Positions 20,453 through 33,215 are shown, counted from the stretch's first letter. The stretch: 64,000 nucleotides of DNA from Pseudoduganella lutea (GCF_004209755.1 NZ_CP035913.1:2170001-2234000); one strand, 5' to 3'. The notes: generated from the sequence alone by a model not told the origin. Program-made: numbers and translations.

Positions 20453-20472
20453 TTATCATGACGATATGATAA
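20453..20472. promoter_or_regulatory. Perfect dyad upstream of glutathione S-transferase gene
   Basis: TTATCAT and ATGATAA form a perfect 7-bp inverted repeat around a 6-bp centre, ending 15 bases before the GST start codon and just before its GGAGG ribosome site. The position fits an operator overlapping the promoter or 5' leader. No regulator gene is adjacent, so the binding protein is unknown. Confidence 0.4.
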
Positions 20473-20487
20473 TCAACCGGAGGTTGC

Positions 20488-21129
20488 ATGGTTCGTCTTC
20501 ACTGCTTTGCCCAATCGGGAAACGCCTTCAAGGTGGCGTTCATGCTGCGTGCGCTGGATGTGCCGTTCGAGGCCGTTCATGTGGATTTCCTGAACGGGAT
20601 TACTGCCGATCCAGCCTGGCGCGACGACCATAACGAGATGGGCGAAGCGCCCATCCTCGAAGACGGGCCGCTGCGCCTGACCCAGTCCGGGGCCATCCTC
20701 ACTTACCTGGCGAAAAAGCACGGAAGGTTCGGCGGCGCCACCGAAAGCGAGCAGCTCGAAGTGCTGCGCTGGCTGCTGTTCGACAACCACAAGTTCACCA
20801 GCTACTTCGCCACCTACCGGTTCATGAAGGCGCTGGCGAAAACGCCGCCAGATCCTGCCATCATGAAGTTCCTGCTGGGCCGGATCGAAGGCGCCTTCAA
20901 GGTCGTCGACAAGCACCTGGCCACCCGCGAATACATCGTCGGCGACAACCCGACCATCGCGGATTTTTCGCTGAGCGGTTATCACTTCTTTCCGCAGGAA
21001 GAAAGCGGCATCGACGTGGCGGCGCGCTGGCCGAACATCGGCGCCTGGGTCGAGCGCCTGAAGGGTATTCCTGGCTGGGCATCGCCTTATGAAGTCATGC
21101 CGGGTGAGCAGTTGCCACCGCGGTGGTAG
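20488..21129 (+). CDS. Glutathione S-transferase family protein
   Basis: This is a cytosolic GST-like protein of 213 residues. The N-terminal thioredoxin-fold domain (about 1-80) has the glutathione-site segment EAPILEDGPLRLTQSGAIL, containing the cis-Pro and the Gln-Ser pair that binds the gamma-glutamyl group. The alpha-helical C-terminal domain (about 90-205) contains the N-capping motif region NPTIADFSLSGY. A strong CCGGAGG site fixes the start. The substrate is not predictable. The Ser in FAQSGNA near residue 10 is a likely catalytic residue in this class. Confidence 0.92.
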   Translation: MVRLHCFAQSGNAFKVAFMLRALDVPFEAVHVDFLNGITADPAWRDDHNEMGEAPILEDGPLRLTQSGAILTYLAKKHGRFGGATESEQLEVLRWLLFDNHKFTSYFATYRFMKALAKTPPDPAIMKFLLGRIEGAFKVVDKHLATREYIVGDNPTIADFSLSGYHFFPQEESGIDVAARWPNIGAWVERLKGIPGWASPYEVMPGEQLPPRW

Positions 21130-21281
21130 CAGGCTCGCGGCCGAGCGTTAGCGATTACCGGACCTTGTCGAGTTCTGAATACTTCGGGCTGCCGTAAGGT
21201 TGCCGATCAGTGCGACAGTACGATGCCGGTGAGTGAACTGCGAAATTTCATGCGACGTGCCTTCTACGTGAAGTCGGTAAG

Positions 21282-21773
21282 TTACTCGCCTTCTGCGCGT
21301 TGCATGTTATTGATATCCTGCGTTGGCACTTGCAGCCAGTCACGCTGGGCCGCCTCTATGGCGCCGCGTTCCTTGCGCGAGACTGCCAGCCATTTCTCTC
21401 CATATGATTTCCAGCGGCCATCCAGCCCTAAAACCGCGGAAATTTCGCACGTATCGCAACTGCCGCCGTTGTCGAACATGACAAGCAGATAGCGATTCGT
21501 GCCTGCAGCCACGCAGCGCAGCGACGAGGCGATACGCATTTCGTCATTGTCGTGCTCGTATTTGCGCAGATCGAGTGTCACAGGTTTTTTGCCCGGCTGG
21601 ACAATACGCAGTTCCTGTTCGCCGCAGCCGCGATTCATCTGCACCACCGCGTTTTCGTCGATGTCGGGAGTCTGGCAATACGAGCGCACGGTGATCTTCG
21701 CCTCACCACACTGCGCATCATTGCCATACCAGTGCATTTCCGGCTCCGCCGCAGCGGCGAGACCATGGCACAT
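21282..21773 (-). CDS. Exported protein of unknown function, probably 5'-truncated
   Basis: I do not recognise this 163-residue protein. The start as drawn (MCHGLAAAAEPE) looks like the last residues of a signal peptide with an Ala-rich cleavage site. An in-frame TGA lies immediately upstream, and no hydrophobic h-region is found in any frame before it. The mature part has about seven Cys, including GSCDTCE, suggesting disulfides and a periplasmic location. The truncated end faces the extra 5S gene about 135 bp away, so the loss may come from an rRNA-operon rearrangement. An unseen start or a sequencing error could also explain it. Confidence 0.5.
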   Translation of the reverse strand: MCHGLAAAAEPEMHWYGNDAQCGEAKITVRSYCQTPDIDENAVVQMNRGCGEQELRIVQPGKKPVTLDLRKYEHDNDEMRIASSLRCVAAGTNRYLLVMFDNGGSCDTCEISAVLGLDGRWKSYGEKWLAVSRKERGAIEAAQRDWLQVPTQDINNMQRAEGE

Positions 21774-21855
21774 GGATCAGTGAGGTCAGCCAATATTTAC
21801 GAGTCTGCACACAATCGAATTCCCTGTCGACTGGTTGATTCAAGCACCACCATCG

Positions 21856-21894
21856 AAAAAAACAAAAGCCCCGGCAGCATGCGCTGGCGGGGCT
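21856..21894 (-). terminator. Terminator after the extra 5S gene
   Basis: Read on the minus strand, this is a 12-bp GC-rich stem (AGCCCCGCCAGC with one mismatch, four-base loop) followed by TTTTGTTTTTTT. It is an intrinsic terminator that ends the transcript carrying the distal 5S gene. Confidence 0.85.
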
Positions 21895-21906
21895 CTCTAA
21901 TAACTA

Positions 21907-22020
21907 GTCTGACGATAACCTACTTTCACACTGGTTGCAGCACTATCATCGGCGCATTATCGTTTCACGGTCCTGTTCGGGATGGGAAGGGGTGGTACCG
22001 ACATGCTGTGGTCATCAGAC
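21907..22020 (-). rRNA. rrf: 5S rRNA, extra divergent copy of operon 2
   Basis: This is a 114-nt 5S gene colinear with the two other 5S genes in the window but differing at about ten positions. The changes cluster in helix II: GCAAGTCG becomes GCATGTCG while the opposite strand CGACTTTGC becomes CGATAATGC. The GCAT/ATGC end of the helix is therefore kept by paired changes. It lies downstream of an intrinsic terminator that follows the regular 5S, so it depends on readthrough or on an unrecognised promoter in 22021-22095. Confidence 0.93.
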
Positions 22021-22095
22021 TTGACCTGCTCGGCTCGCGCATTTGGCGCGGTGCCGGAATTCTGTTTTATTGCCTCGACTACTCTCACACTTAAT

Positions 22096-22126
22096 GAAAA
22101 AGGCCACTGCGTTCACGCAGTGGCCC
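22096..22126 (-). terminator. Terminator between the two 5S genes of operon 2
   Basis: On the minus strand there is a perfect 10-bp stem GGCCACTGCG/CGCAGTGGCC with a TGAA loop, followed by TTTTTC. It should end most transcription of operon 2 after the first 5S, leaving the second 5S beyond it. Confidence 0.88.
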
Positions 22127-22140
22127 CTCTCGGTATAACA

Positions 22141-22254
22141 GCCTGACGATAACCTACTTTCACACTGGTTGCAGCACTATCATCGGCGCAAAGTCGTTTC
22201 ACGGTCCTGTTCGGGATGGGAAGGGGTGGGACCGACTTGCTATGGTCATCAGGC
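22141..22254 (-). rRNA. rrf: 5S rRNA, operon 2
   Basis: This is a standard 114-nt 5S gene directly downstream of 23S on the minus strand. It is identical by eye to the operon 3 copy at 33102-33215. The 5' and 3' ends (GCCTGATGACC and GTCAGGC) pair to form helix I. Confidence 0.96.
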
Positions 22255-22392
22255 ATGACTTGTACGCAGTGCCGTTCCCTATGGGGCAACGTCACTGCTC
22301 AATCTGGAAGAAGTAAGTTTGGGTTGTAGTGTTGAACTACGTCTCATCAAAGAGTAAATGCAAGGAATCATCATTGATTCATAACCGTCAAG

Positions 22393-25281
<2,889 letters not shown>

Positions 25282-25400
25282 TTGACGGCTATAGCTACAA
25301 GCATTTACTACTGTGTTTGATGAGTTTTTTGTATGCGTCCTTTCGGACACTACCCTAAGTGTGCGATGTCTCGCACGCTTAATAAAACTTTACTTCTTCC

Positions 25401-25416
25401 AGATTGTTAAAGAACG
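25401..25416 (-). promoter_or_regulatory. Spacer boxA of operon 2
   Basis: The minus strand reads TTCTTTAACAATCT in the tRNA-Ala to 23S spacer. It is a boxA-type antitermination element, present in the same place in operon 3 (about 36361-36376). The rest of the spacer (25282-25482) holds short inverted repeats and no gene. Confidence 0.65.
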
Positions 25417-25482
25417 AAACAGCAGTGATCTCTAAAAGATCAAATCTAAATCTCAGGACTTAGATTTGACATCTCAAAAACT

Positions 25483-25558
25483 TGGTGGAGGATGACGGGA
25501 TCGAACCGACGACCCCCTGCTTGCAAAGCAGGTGCTCTCCCAGCTGAGCTAATCCCCC
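25483..25558 (-). tRNA. tRNA-Ala (TGC), operon 2
   Basis: This is a 76-nt tRNA on the minus strand beginning GGGGGATTAGCTC and ending with an encoded CCA. The anticodon loop CTTTGCAAG has anticodon TGC. It lies in the 16S-23S spacer, as usual. Confidence 0.97.
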
Positions 25559-25596
25559 GGGGATACAACTTGTGCACGATATTGATAGATACGACG

Positions 25597-25673
25597 TGGT
25601 GGGTCTGGTTGGGCTCGAACCAACGACCCCCGCGTTATCAACACGGTGCTCTAACCAGCTGAGCTACAGACCC
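25597..25673 (-). tRNA. tRNA-Ile (GAT), operon 2
   Basis: This is a 77-nt tRNA on the minus strand beginning GGGTCTGTAGCTC, with anticodon loop TTGATAA (anticodon GAT) and an encoded CCA. It precedes tRNA-Ala in the transcript. Between it and 16S, at 25726-25751, is the 3' half of the long 16S processing stem. Confidence 0.97.
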
Positions 25674-25777
25674 GCGTAGTTGATACCTGCGTACCTAGCG
25701 GTGCTACTGTTTCTTCTTCATTCGACAGTCGATAAGTGTGAGCGTTTGATGCACGATCTTGCGATCCGTGCCAACTC

Positions 25778-27311
<1,534 letters not shown>

Positions 27312-27602
27312 AATCTCTGTTTTATGTCGTTTCCGACATGGTCACTCACTCAAATAACTGACGAATCATCCGAAGATGATTACGTTTATTACTTGTGTAA
27401 GCGTTTGTTGCTATATTTTGAGCATTCCGGATCGAAGTCCGGAGGCACATCACATCAAACGCCCACACTTATCGACTGTTGATTGTTAAAGAATTCTTCG
27501 CTTTTCAGCGGTTCTGCATTTCGGGATCAACCCGTAGACAAATCGTTGTGTTTGTCAGCAGCAGAGAGGCAAGATTATCGAGTGTTTCGTGCGATTCGTC
27601 AA
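27312..27602 (-). promoter_or_regulatory. rrn operon 2 promoter and 16S leader
   Basis: The -35 box is TTGACG (27597-27602), with a 17-bp spacer and a -10 box GATAAT (27574-27579) on the minus strand. A boxA-like TTCTTTAACAAT lies at 27482-27494. The leader arm of the 16S processing stem is 27453-27478. Next to the 16S 5' end this copy carries a short hairpin, ATGTCG-tttc-CGACAT, in place of the two hairpins of operons 1 and 3. Upstream of 27480 it matches operon 3 base for base up to 27678. Confidence 0.87.
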
Positions 27603-27703
27603 GCTTCTTTCTGCCCCGCCTCAACTTGCTTGTTTCACTTTCGTGACAGCTGCGTTGCTGCGAGGGACAGAACTATAACAAACGCACTGCTCGTCGGCAA
27701 GGG

Positions 27704-30061
27704 CTATTTTTCAGAAACTGTCGCCCGCTGATAGCCTCCATCCTCCTCTATTTGTTCCCGCGTGAATGGCAATGGCACGAGGCGCTTCTCGGCGTACAAC
27801 GGCAGCTGGTCCGCATAGTACGGCGAGGCGGGATCGGTCGACTGGCCATACGCGAGCAGCCCCCGTGCGACAGGCCCGTTGTTATCGAAGCCGACCAGTT
27901 GCAGATAGCTGGTACCCCATGCCACGTCCCGATAGCCCTGCTCCGTCAATGGGGACTTCATGTGCAATGCGTTGTAGACAGCATCGATGTCACCGATCCC
28001 GCCGTGAACTGGATACCGCACGTTTTGGCGCACTTCGACCTGGTGCTCGCCCAGCGCGGCATCCAGTGGCATGCCCAGCGCCGACAATCGCAATGCGGTT
28101 TCCCGCAACGCCGCAAGCATTGGTGCGAGCGCCGCAGGGGCCACACCGCGCGGTGTATGCACCGGATCGGCTGCATCGAACGGCACGGCCCACTTGTCGG
28201 GAATGTCGGCAGCCTCCAGCCAGAATTCGCGGAACAGGACCGCACCCTTGCTGTCAAGGTTGACTCTACGGTCCCAGCCGGCGATCGCCGCGCACGCGGC
28301 AGCCAGGTGCTGGTCCATTGTGCCGCGGCAGCCCGCCAGCAGGTCGGGCACCACGAGCTCCGCGGCATGGACCCGGTTTGAAAACAGCAGCGCTTCCAGG
28401 TCGTCGATCCCGAGGCGGCCGCGCTCGGCCAACCGTTCGTCCAGTTGCAGGAATCCCAGGCGGGTACGCAGGTGCTGCGGCACGCCGACTGGACCATACA
28501 AGGGCGAAAAGCCGCTGCCTGGTCCAGTCAACAATTGACGGCTGTTGGTCAGCCAATAGCCGTCGTTCGAATTGGCCACGTAGTCGCGCCGGATCAGCGC
28601 CGGCGCGCTGCTGCCGGCGAATATGCCGGGTGGGGCATTGGTGTCCTGACCCCAATGGCAAGTCTTGCGGGATCCATCGAATACCAGCAACGGCGCGAAC
28701 AGCAGGCAGTCGGGCGCAAACTTTTCCGGTACGACGTGGGGCACCACGCTGTAGTCGACGAAGAGCGCATTGCCATGCCGGTCCGCGGCGATGGTGTTCA
28801 CCCACGGCAGCCCCATGCGGCCCATCGCCGTCTGCAGAGCCGGAGCGCCGTCGGCCTTGCCCATCGCGATCCACTGCTCGATCAGGCGCGTGTTATGGCG
28901 ATTGGGATCACCAAGCACGAGCATTGCGTTCTCGCCCAGCGGCAATCCCGCCGCCGCCATTTCAATGCCCAGCGCCGTGTCGCGGAATGTCTTGCGCTTG
29001 GTGCGGAGTGTACCGTCGGCCTGCAGCGATTGCACTGTAACGACCCGCGTCGATATTTTTGTCGGCACGCCGTCCAGCAGGTAGGTTGAACCGCTGGGGT
29101 CGCTGTTGTCCAGCTGCAGGCGGAACGTGGTGAAGTGCGCAGCCTTCGTTACCGTATGGGTCCAGGCAACGTCCTTGTTGAAACCGATGACGACGATCGG
29201 AATGCCGCCCAGGCTCACGCCCATCGCGTCATAAACGCCTGGCACGGTCAGGTGCACCTGATAGAACCGGTCGGTGTTGAACCAGGGGTAGTGAGGATTG
29301 GCCAGCAAGATTCCCCTGCCATCGATGGACGCGTCGCCGCCCAGTGCGATCGCATTGCTGCCGAGACCTTCGTTATTCCGGGCGGGGAATGGAGCGTCGC
29401 CACTTGCCGGGCCTTGCTGTTCGTCCCGCGCGGCTGCCACGATCTCGCGCGCAAACAACTGGCCGGAGGCATGCAGTGCCTTCTCCGCGATCATCAGGCG
29501 GACGTCATCGACCGTGATCGGCTTTACCCAGGCGGCACCCCGGCAGGCAGCCGGCAGGTCGCCCGCCTTTTCCCGCAAATAGCGGTTATATCCCGCCGCA
29601 TAACCCGACAACAGCGCAGTCGCCTCGGCGCTCCCCTCCTGGTAGCCGCCGCGCAGCCGCTCGGGATCGAGATAGGCCTTGAAGAAAAAGTCGCTTTCTT
29701 CATTGCGCAGGTCGAAATTGTGCAGGTTGAGGTAGTCGATGACGACGCTGTATTCGCCGTCCACGCCGGCCGTCGGTTTCGCCTCGCCGCCGAAGTAGCG
29801 GGATCGCTCGCCGCGAACGGTAAGGATGCTGTCCGCCAGCATGCACACATTATCCTGCGCATATGCGTAAGCCAGCCCGAACCCGAGGCCGGCGAAGTCG
29901 CTTGCACGGATATGCACGATGCCATGGGAAGTGCGCGTCACTTCGGCGGTCAGGCCGGCGCGCCCGGCCGGGGCCGGTGGCGCGCCGTGGCTGTTTCCAT
30001 CGCAGGCCGCCAACAGCCAGCACGGCAGAAAACACAGTATCGCGATCATCGATATCCGCAT
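27704..30061 (-). CDS. Penicillin acylase family lipoprotein, paralogue 1
   Basis: This is a secreted N-terminal-nucleophile hydrolase of the penicillin G acylase/PvdQ/aculeacin acylase family; such enzymes cleave amide-linked acyl chains. The 785-residue precursor has a lipoprotein signal (lipobox LLAAC, Cys20). Maturation is expected to be autocatalytic at Gly234-Ser235 (GLGSNAIAL), with Ser235 as the new N-terminal nucleophile. ANPHYPW and the VAWTHTVTKAAHF segment match the active-site beta-chain regions. It is about half identical to the next gene upstream. The stop lies just over 100 bases from the -35 box of rrn operon 2, and no separate terminator is seen. The substrate (acyl-homoserine lactone, lipopeptide or beta-lactam) is unknown. 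Confidence 0.88.
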   Translation of the reverse strand: MRISMIAILCFLPCWLLAACDGNSHGAPPAPAGRAGLTAEVTRTSHGIVHIRASDFAGLGFGLAYAYAQDNVCMLADSILTVRGERSRYFGGEAKPTAGVDGEYSVVIDYLNLHNFDLRNEESDFFFKAYLDPERLRGGYQEGSAEATALLSGYAAGYNRYLREKAGDLPAACRGAAWVKPITVDDVRLMIAEKALHASGQLFAREIVAAARDEQQGPASGDAPFPARNNEGLGSNAIALGGDASIDGRGILLANPHYPWFNTDRFYQVHLTVPGVYDAMGVSLGGIPIVVIGFNKDVAWTHTVTKAAHFTTFRLQLDNSDPSGSTYLLDGVPTKISTRVVTVQSLQADGTLRTKRKTFRDTALGIEMAAAGLPLGENAMLVLGDPNRHNTRLIEQWIAMGKADGAPALQTAMGRMGLPWVNTIAADRHGNALFVDYSVVPHVVPEKFAPDCLLFAPLLVFDGSRKTCHWGQDTNAPPGIFAGSSAPALIRRDYVANSNDGYWLTNSRQLLTGPGSGFSPLYGPVGVPQHLRTRLGFLQLDERLAERGRLGIDDLEALLFSNRVHAAELVVPDLLAGCRGTMDQHLAAACAAIAGWDRRVNLDSKGAVLFREFWLEAADIPDKWAVPFDAADPVHTPRGVAPAALAPMLAALRETALRLSALGMPLDAALGEHQVEVRQNVRYPVHGGIGDIDAVYNALHMKSPLTEQGYRDVAWGTSYLQLVGFDNNGPVARGLLAYGQSTDPASPYYADQLPLYAEKRLVPLPFTREQIEEDGGYQRATVSEK

Positions 30062-30116
30062 GATAGTCCCCCATGTGTCGACCCATCATGGAGAAGCGGG
30101 TACCAACGATCTTGAC

Positions 30117-30160
30117 AGGTATCAAACGCGCGCACGTAACTTGCCGCTTGACTGATACCT
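30117..30160. promoter_or_regulatory. Inverted repeat between the two acylase genes
   Basis: AGGTATCA (30117-30124) and TGATACCT (30153-30160) form an 8-bp perfect inverted repeat with 28 bases between the arms, upstream of acylase paralogue 1. It may be an operator or an mRNA hairpin. There is no further support. Confidence 0.25.
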
Positions 30161-30183
30161 GCTTTCGGACTTGCGTTGCGAGT

Positions 30184-32523
30184 TCAGCGCTCGGTCAATA
30201 CCTGCGAACCGATGCGCTCGGCCTTGATCTGGGCTTCCGTGAACGGCAACCCAGGCAGGCGCTTTTGCGTGAACAGGGGCAGCTGGTCGGCGTAGTACGG
30301 CGACTTGGGATTGACCGACTGCCCATACACGAGCAAACCTTTCGCTACGGGACCCGAGTTGTCGAACCCTACCAGCTGGACATAGCTGGTACCCCACTCG
30401 ACATCCTGGTAGCCCCTCGATGTCAGCGTGCCGCGCATGGTCAGCGTGTTGTACGTTCCATCCTCGTCGCCCTGGCCACCATGGAGTGCATGGCGCTTGT
30501 TGTTGCGCAGCTCCGTCTGGTAGTCACCCAGGCGGCCATACAGCGGCATACCCAAGGATTGCAGCTTTGCGCTGGCGGTACGCAGCGCTGTCATCAGTGC
30601 TGGGTGCGTGGACGTGGCGATGTCGCGCGGCGTATTGACCGGATCGGCGGGATTGAACGGCGTTGCCCACAGATTCGGCGTGGTACGGGCGATGTTCCAG
30701 AATTCGCGGAACAGCACCGTGCCGCGGCTGTCGACATCCGCCTTCCTGTCCCACGCTGCCAATGTCGCACAAGGCGCGAGCGCGCGCACATCGAGCGACT
30801 TCACGCAGGCTTGCAACAGCGATGGCATCACCAGGTCCGCCGCATAGACGCGGTTATCGAACATCAGCTGCTGCACGTCGTCCATTCGCAGGAACTGGCG
30901 CTCCACGAGCATGTTCTCGATCTGCCTGAAGCCGAGGCGCGTCCGCAGCGTTTGCATCGTGCCGGCCTGGCCGTACAGCGGTGAATAGCCGAATGGCGCG
31001 GGACCGGTCAAGGGCTCTTTCGCATTGCTCAGCCAATATGAATCGTTCGAATTGGCCACATAATCCTGGCGCACGGTTGCCGGCGCATTGGCTTCGCCGA
31101 AGATGCCTGCCGGCGCGTCGGGGTCTTGCCCCCAGCCGCAGGCACTGGTGCTGCCGTTGAAGGCAAGCAGTTCAGGGACGATCAGGCATTCGGACTCAGG
31201 CATGAATTTGTCGGTCGTCATGTGGGGCACCACGCTGCCGTCGCTATACAGCGCATTGCCCTTGCGGTCCGCCGCGACCGTATTCACCCATGGCAAACCC
31301 TTCACCGCGTGGATTGCGCTCTGCAGTTCGTTGACGTCGCCAGCCTGGCCCATTTTCAGCCACTGTTCCGCGAGGCGGGTATTGCTGCGGTTGGCGTCGC
31401 CGAGCACGAACGCGCTTTGGGACGTCCAGCCGATGCCGGCCTGCGGCAGGACGATCACCGCGCCTTGGTGGCTGAAATAAAAGGTGCGCTTCTTCACTGC
31501 CAGCGAGCCATCCTGCTGGAGCACGTCGACGGTCACGGTGCGCTCCGTCATCTTGCGCGGAGCGCCATCGAAATAATAGGTCGTACCGGTAGGGTCGGAT
31601 GGATCGAGCGCCAGACCGAACGTCGTAAAGTGCCGCGCGGCAGTCACGGTATGCGTCCACGCGACATTCCGGTTGAAGCCGATGGAAACGACCGGCAAGC
31701 CGCCGAGGCTGACGCCCATCGCATCGTAACGCCCAGGAATGGTCAGGTGCACCTGGTAAAAGCGGTCGGTGCTGGTCCACGGATAGTGCGGATTGCCGAG
31801 CAGGATACCCTTGCCATTCGCGCTGGCTTCACTGCCGATCGCCAATGCATTGCTGCCGACACCGGCGGGAATACCGGTCGGCATCGCGCTAACGGCTTTT
31901 GGCATGACCTTCGCCAGGCTGACCGGCTCATCCGGATCGCGCGATGCCCCCACGATAGCGGCGGCAAACGCCTCGCCGCTCGCATGCAGCGCCTTTTCCG
32001 CAATCATCAGGTAAACGTCGTCGACTGTGATCGGCTTCACCCATGCAGCGCCCTTGCACGCGGCAGGAAGGTTGCCAGGTTTATCCTTCAAGTAGCGGTT
32101 GTATCCCTCCGCAAAACCGGCCAGCAATTCACCCACGTCGGCCGAACCAGCCGCATAACCTGCGCGCAATTGCTCAAGGTCGATATAACCCTTGAAGAAA
32201 AAGTCACTTTGCTCATTCGGCAGCTTGAAGAAAGTATCGAGTGCTGCGCCATACTCGCCGTTTTTCGGCTGGGTGGCGGGTGCGTTTCCACCAAAGTAAC
32301 GGGAGCGCTCGCCGCGTACGGTCAGAATAGTATCGGCAAGCATGCAGACGTTATCTTCCGCATATGCATACGCGGCGCCATAACCCAGGCTGCGGTAGTC
32401 AGTCGCCTTGACGTGGACTACCCCGCGAGTAGTACGCGTGATTTCCGTGCGCACAGGAGCGGCCGCGGCAGCATAGTCGGCTGCAACCAGGGCAGTCACT
32501 AGCGAGACTGTTGTAAGCTTCAT
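30184..32523 (-). CDS. Penicillin acylase family protein, paralogue 2
   Basis: This is a second N-terminal-nucleophile acylase, 779 residues, with an ordinary Sec signal peptide (1-22, ending AAAAA) instead of a lipobox. The cleavage and nucleophile site is Gly223-Ser224 (GVGSNALAI). GNPHYPW and VAWTHTVTAARHF are shared with paralogue 1, and the two align over their whole length. The start at 32523 has GGAGG seven bases upstream; the open frame extends further upstream, but without a signal-like N-terminus. A lipidated and a soluble version side by side suggest duplication with different localisation. The precise substrate cannot be predicted. Confidence 0.88.
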   Translation of the reverse strand: MKLTTVSLVTALVAADYAAAAAPVRTEITRTTRGVVHVKATDYRSLGYGAAYAYAEDNVCMLADTILTVRGERSRYFGGNAPATQPKNGEYGAALDTFFKLPNEQSDFFFKGYIDLEQLRAGYAAGSADVGELLAGFAEGYNRYLKDKPGNLPAACKGAAWVKPITVDDVYLMIAEKALHASGEAFAAAIVGASRDPDEPVSLAKVMPKAVSAMPTGIPAGVGSNALAIGSEASANGKGILLGNPHYPWTSTDRFYQVHLTIPGRYDAMGVSLGGLPVVSIGFNRNVAWTHTVTAARHFTTFGLALDPSDPTGTTYYFDGAPRKMTERTVTVDVLQQDGSLAVKKRTFYFSHQGAVIVLPQAGIGWTSQSAFVLGDANRSNTRLAEQWLKMGQAGDVNELQSAIHAVKGLPWVNTVAADRKGNALYSDGSVVPHMTTDKFMPESECLIVPELLAFNGSTSACGWGQDPDAPAGIFGEANAPATVRQDYVANSNDSYWLSNAKEPLTGPAPFGYSPLYGQAGTMQTLRTRLGFRQIENMLVERQFLRMDDVQQLMFDNRVYAADLVMPSLLQACVKSLDVRALAPCATLAAWDRKADVDSRGTVLFREFWNIARTTPNLWATPFNPADPVNTPRDIATSTHPALMTALRTASAKLQSLGMPLYGRLGDYQTELRNNKRHALHGGQGDEDGTYNTLTMRGTLTSRGYQDVEWGTSYVQLVGFDNSGPVAKGLLVYGQSVNPKSPYYADQLPLFTQKRLPGLPFTEAQIKAERIGSQVLTER

Positions 32524-32933
32524 TGAACCTCCAAAGATATCGTTATTAGAAATTTGTTCTGCGAGGATATCAGCGTGCGAGCTCTGCCACAGATGGAGGC
32601 TTGCAAATAAATATTTTTGACGCAACATCCAAGCCGCGCGATGTTATATGTTCTAATTGTCGATCCGCCTTCGACATTCAAATCCCAGCCTTGAAATTCC
32701 ACTGAAGAAATTCATCGCAATTTCTAAAATGGAATAATTGGATAATATGGGAAATATTAATTTCCTGTATGGCAGGATGTTTTGACAATGCGACTATCCC
32801 GGTAGAGCGCTTGGACAACACTGCTTATTTGACACAGTACGGATACTGTTCTGCTCGCAGCGATAAGCTGCAGGCATCTCCAGTTCCGCTACAGGTTTCT
32901 ACCGATCCAGGCTTTTTCGATCTGATAGCAAAA

Positions 32934-32962
32934 AACCCCACCAGCACACGCTGGCGGGGTTT
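32934..32962 (-). terminator. Second terminator downstream of operon 3
   Basis: The stem AACCCCACCAGC / GCTGGCGGGGTT has a four-base loop, with T runs on both sides, so it can work in either direction. It is nearly the same sequence as the terminator at 33057-33090, giving operon 3 two near-identical terminators about 120 bases apart. Confidence 0.8.
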
Positions 32963-32978
32963 TACTTGTACAGCCCAA

Positions 32979-33040
32979 AACCAGTGACAGGCACCAAAAA
33001 TTTTGAAACATTTCCCAGAAACCGGGGTCTGTCACCGGTT
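32979..33040. repeat. REP-like inverted repeat (GTGACAG type)
   Basis: Imperfect arms ACCAGTGACAGGCACC and GGGGTCTGTCACCGGT flank an AT-rich centre. The core resembles the GTCTGAC/GTCAGAC palindromes at 48335 and 49560 with a shifted motif (CTGTCAC). It sits between the two terminators of operon 3. This is probably a dispersed extragenic palindrome. Confidence 0.6.
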
Positions 33041-33056
33041 TTCAAATCGCCAAAGC

Positions 33057-33090
33057 AAAAAACCCCGCCAGCACATGCTAACGGGGTTTT
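33057..33090 (-). terminator. Terminator of rrn operon 3
   Basis: On the minus strand, AACCCCGTTAGC / GCTGGCGGGGTT forms a 12-bp stem (including a G-T pair) with an ATGT loop, followed by TTTTTTGC. It starts about 12 bases after the 5S gene. Confidence 0.87.
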
Positions 33091-33101
33091 TCTATATAAC
33101 A

Positions 33102-33215
33102 GCCTGACGATAACCTACTTTCACACTGGTTGCAGCACTATCATCGGCGCAAAGTCGTTTCACGGTCCTGTTCGGGATGGGAAGGGGTGGGACCGACTTG
33201 CTATGGTCATCAGGC
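33102..33215 (-). rRNA. rrf: 5S rRNA, operon 3
   Basis: This is a standard 114-nt 5S gene on the minus strand, identical by eye to the regular 5S of operon 2. Operon 3 has no extra 5S copy. Confidence 0.96.

Larger units (their letters stand above)
32524..33056. other. Non-coding stretch between acylase 2 and operon 3
   Basis: About 530 bases without a gene. The part nearest the acylase (32524-32770) is AT-rich and should hold its promoter, but no convincing -35/-10 pair stands out. The remainder holds a terminator (32934-32962) and a palindromic repeat (32979-33040), listed separately. A short open frame at 32769-32987 shows no protein-like composition or ribosome site. Confidence 0.6.
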
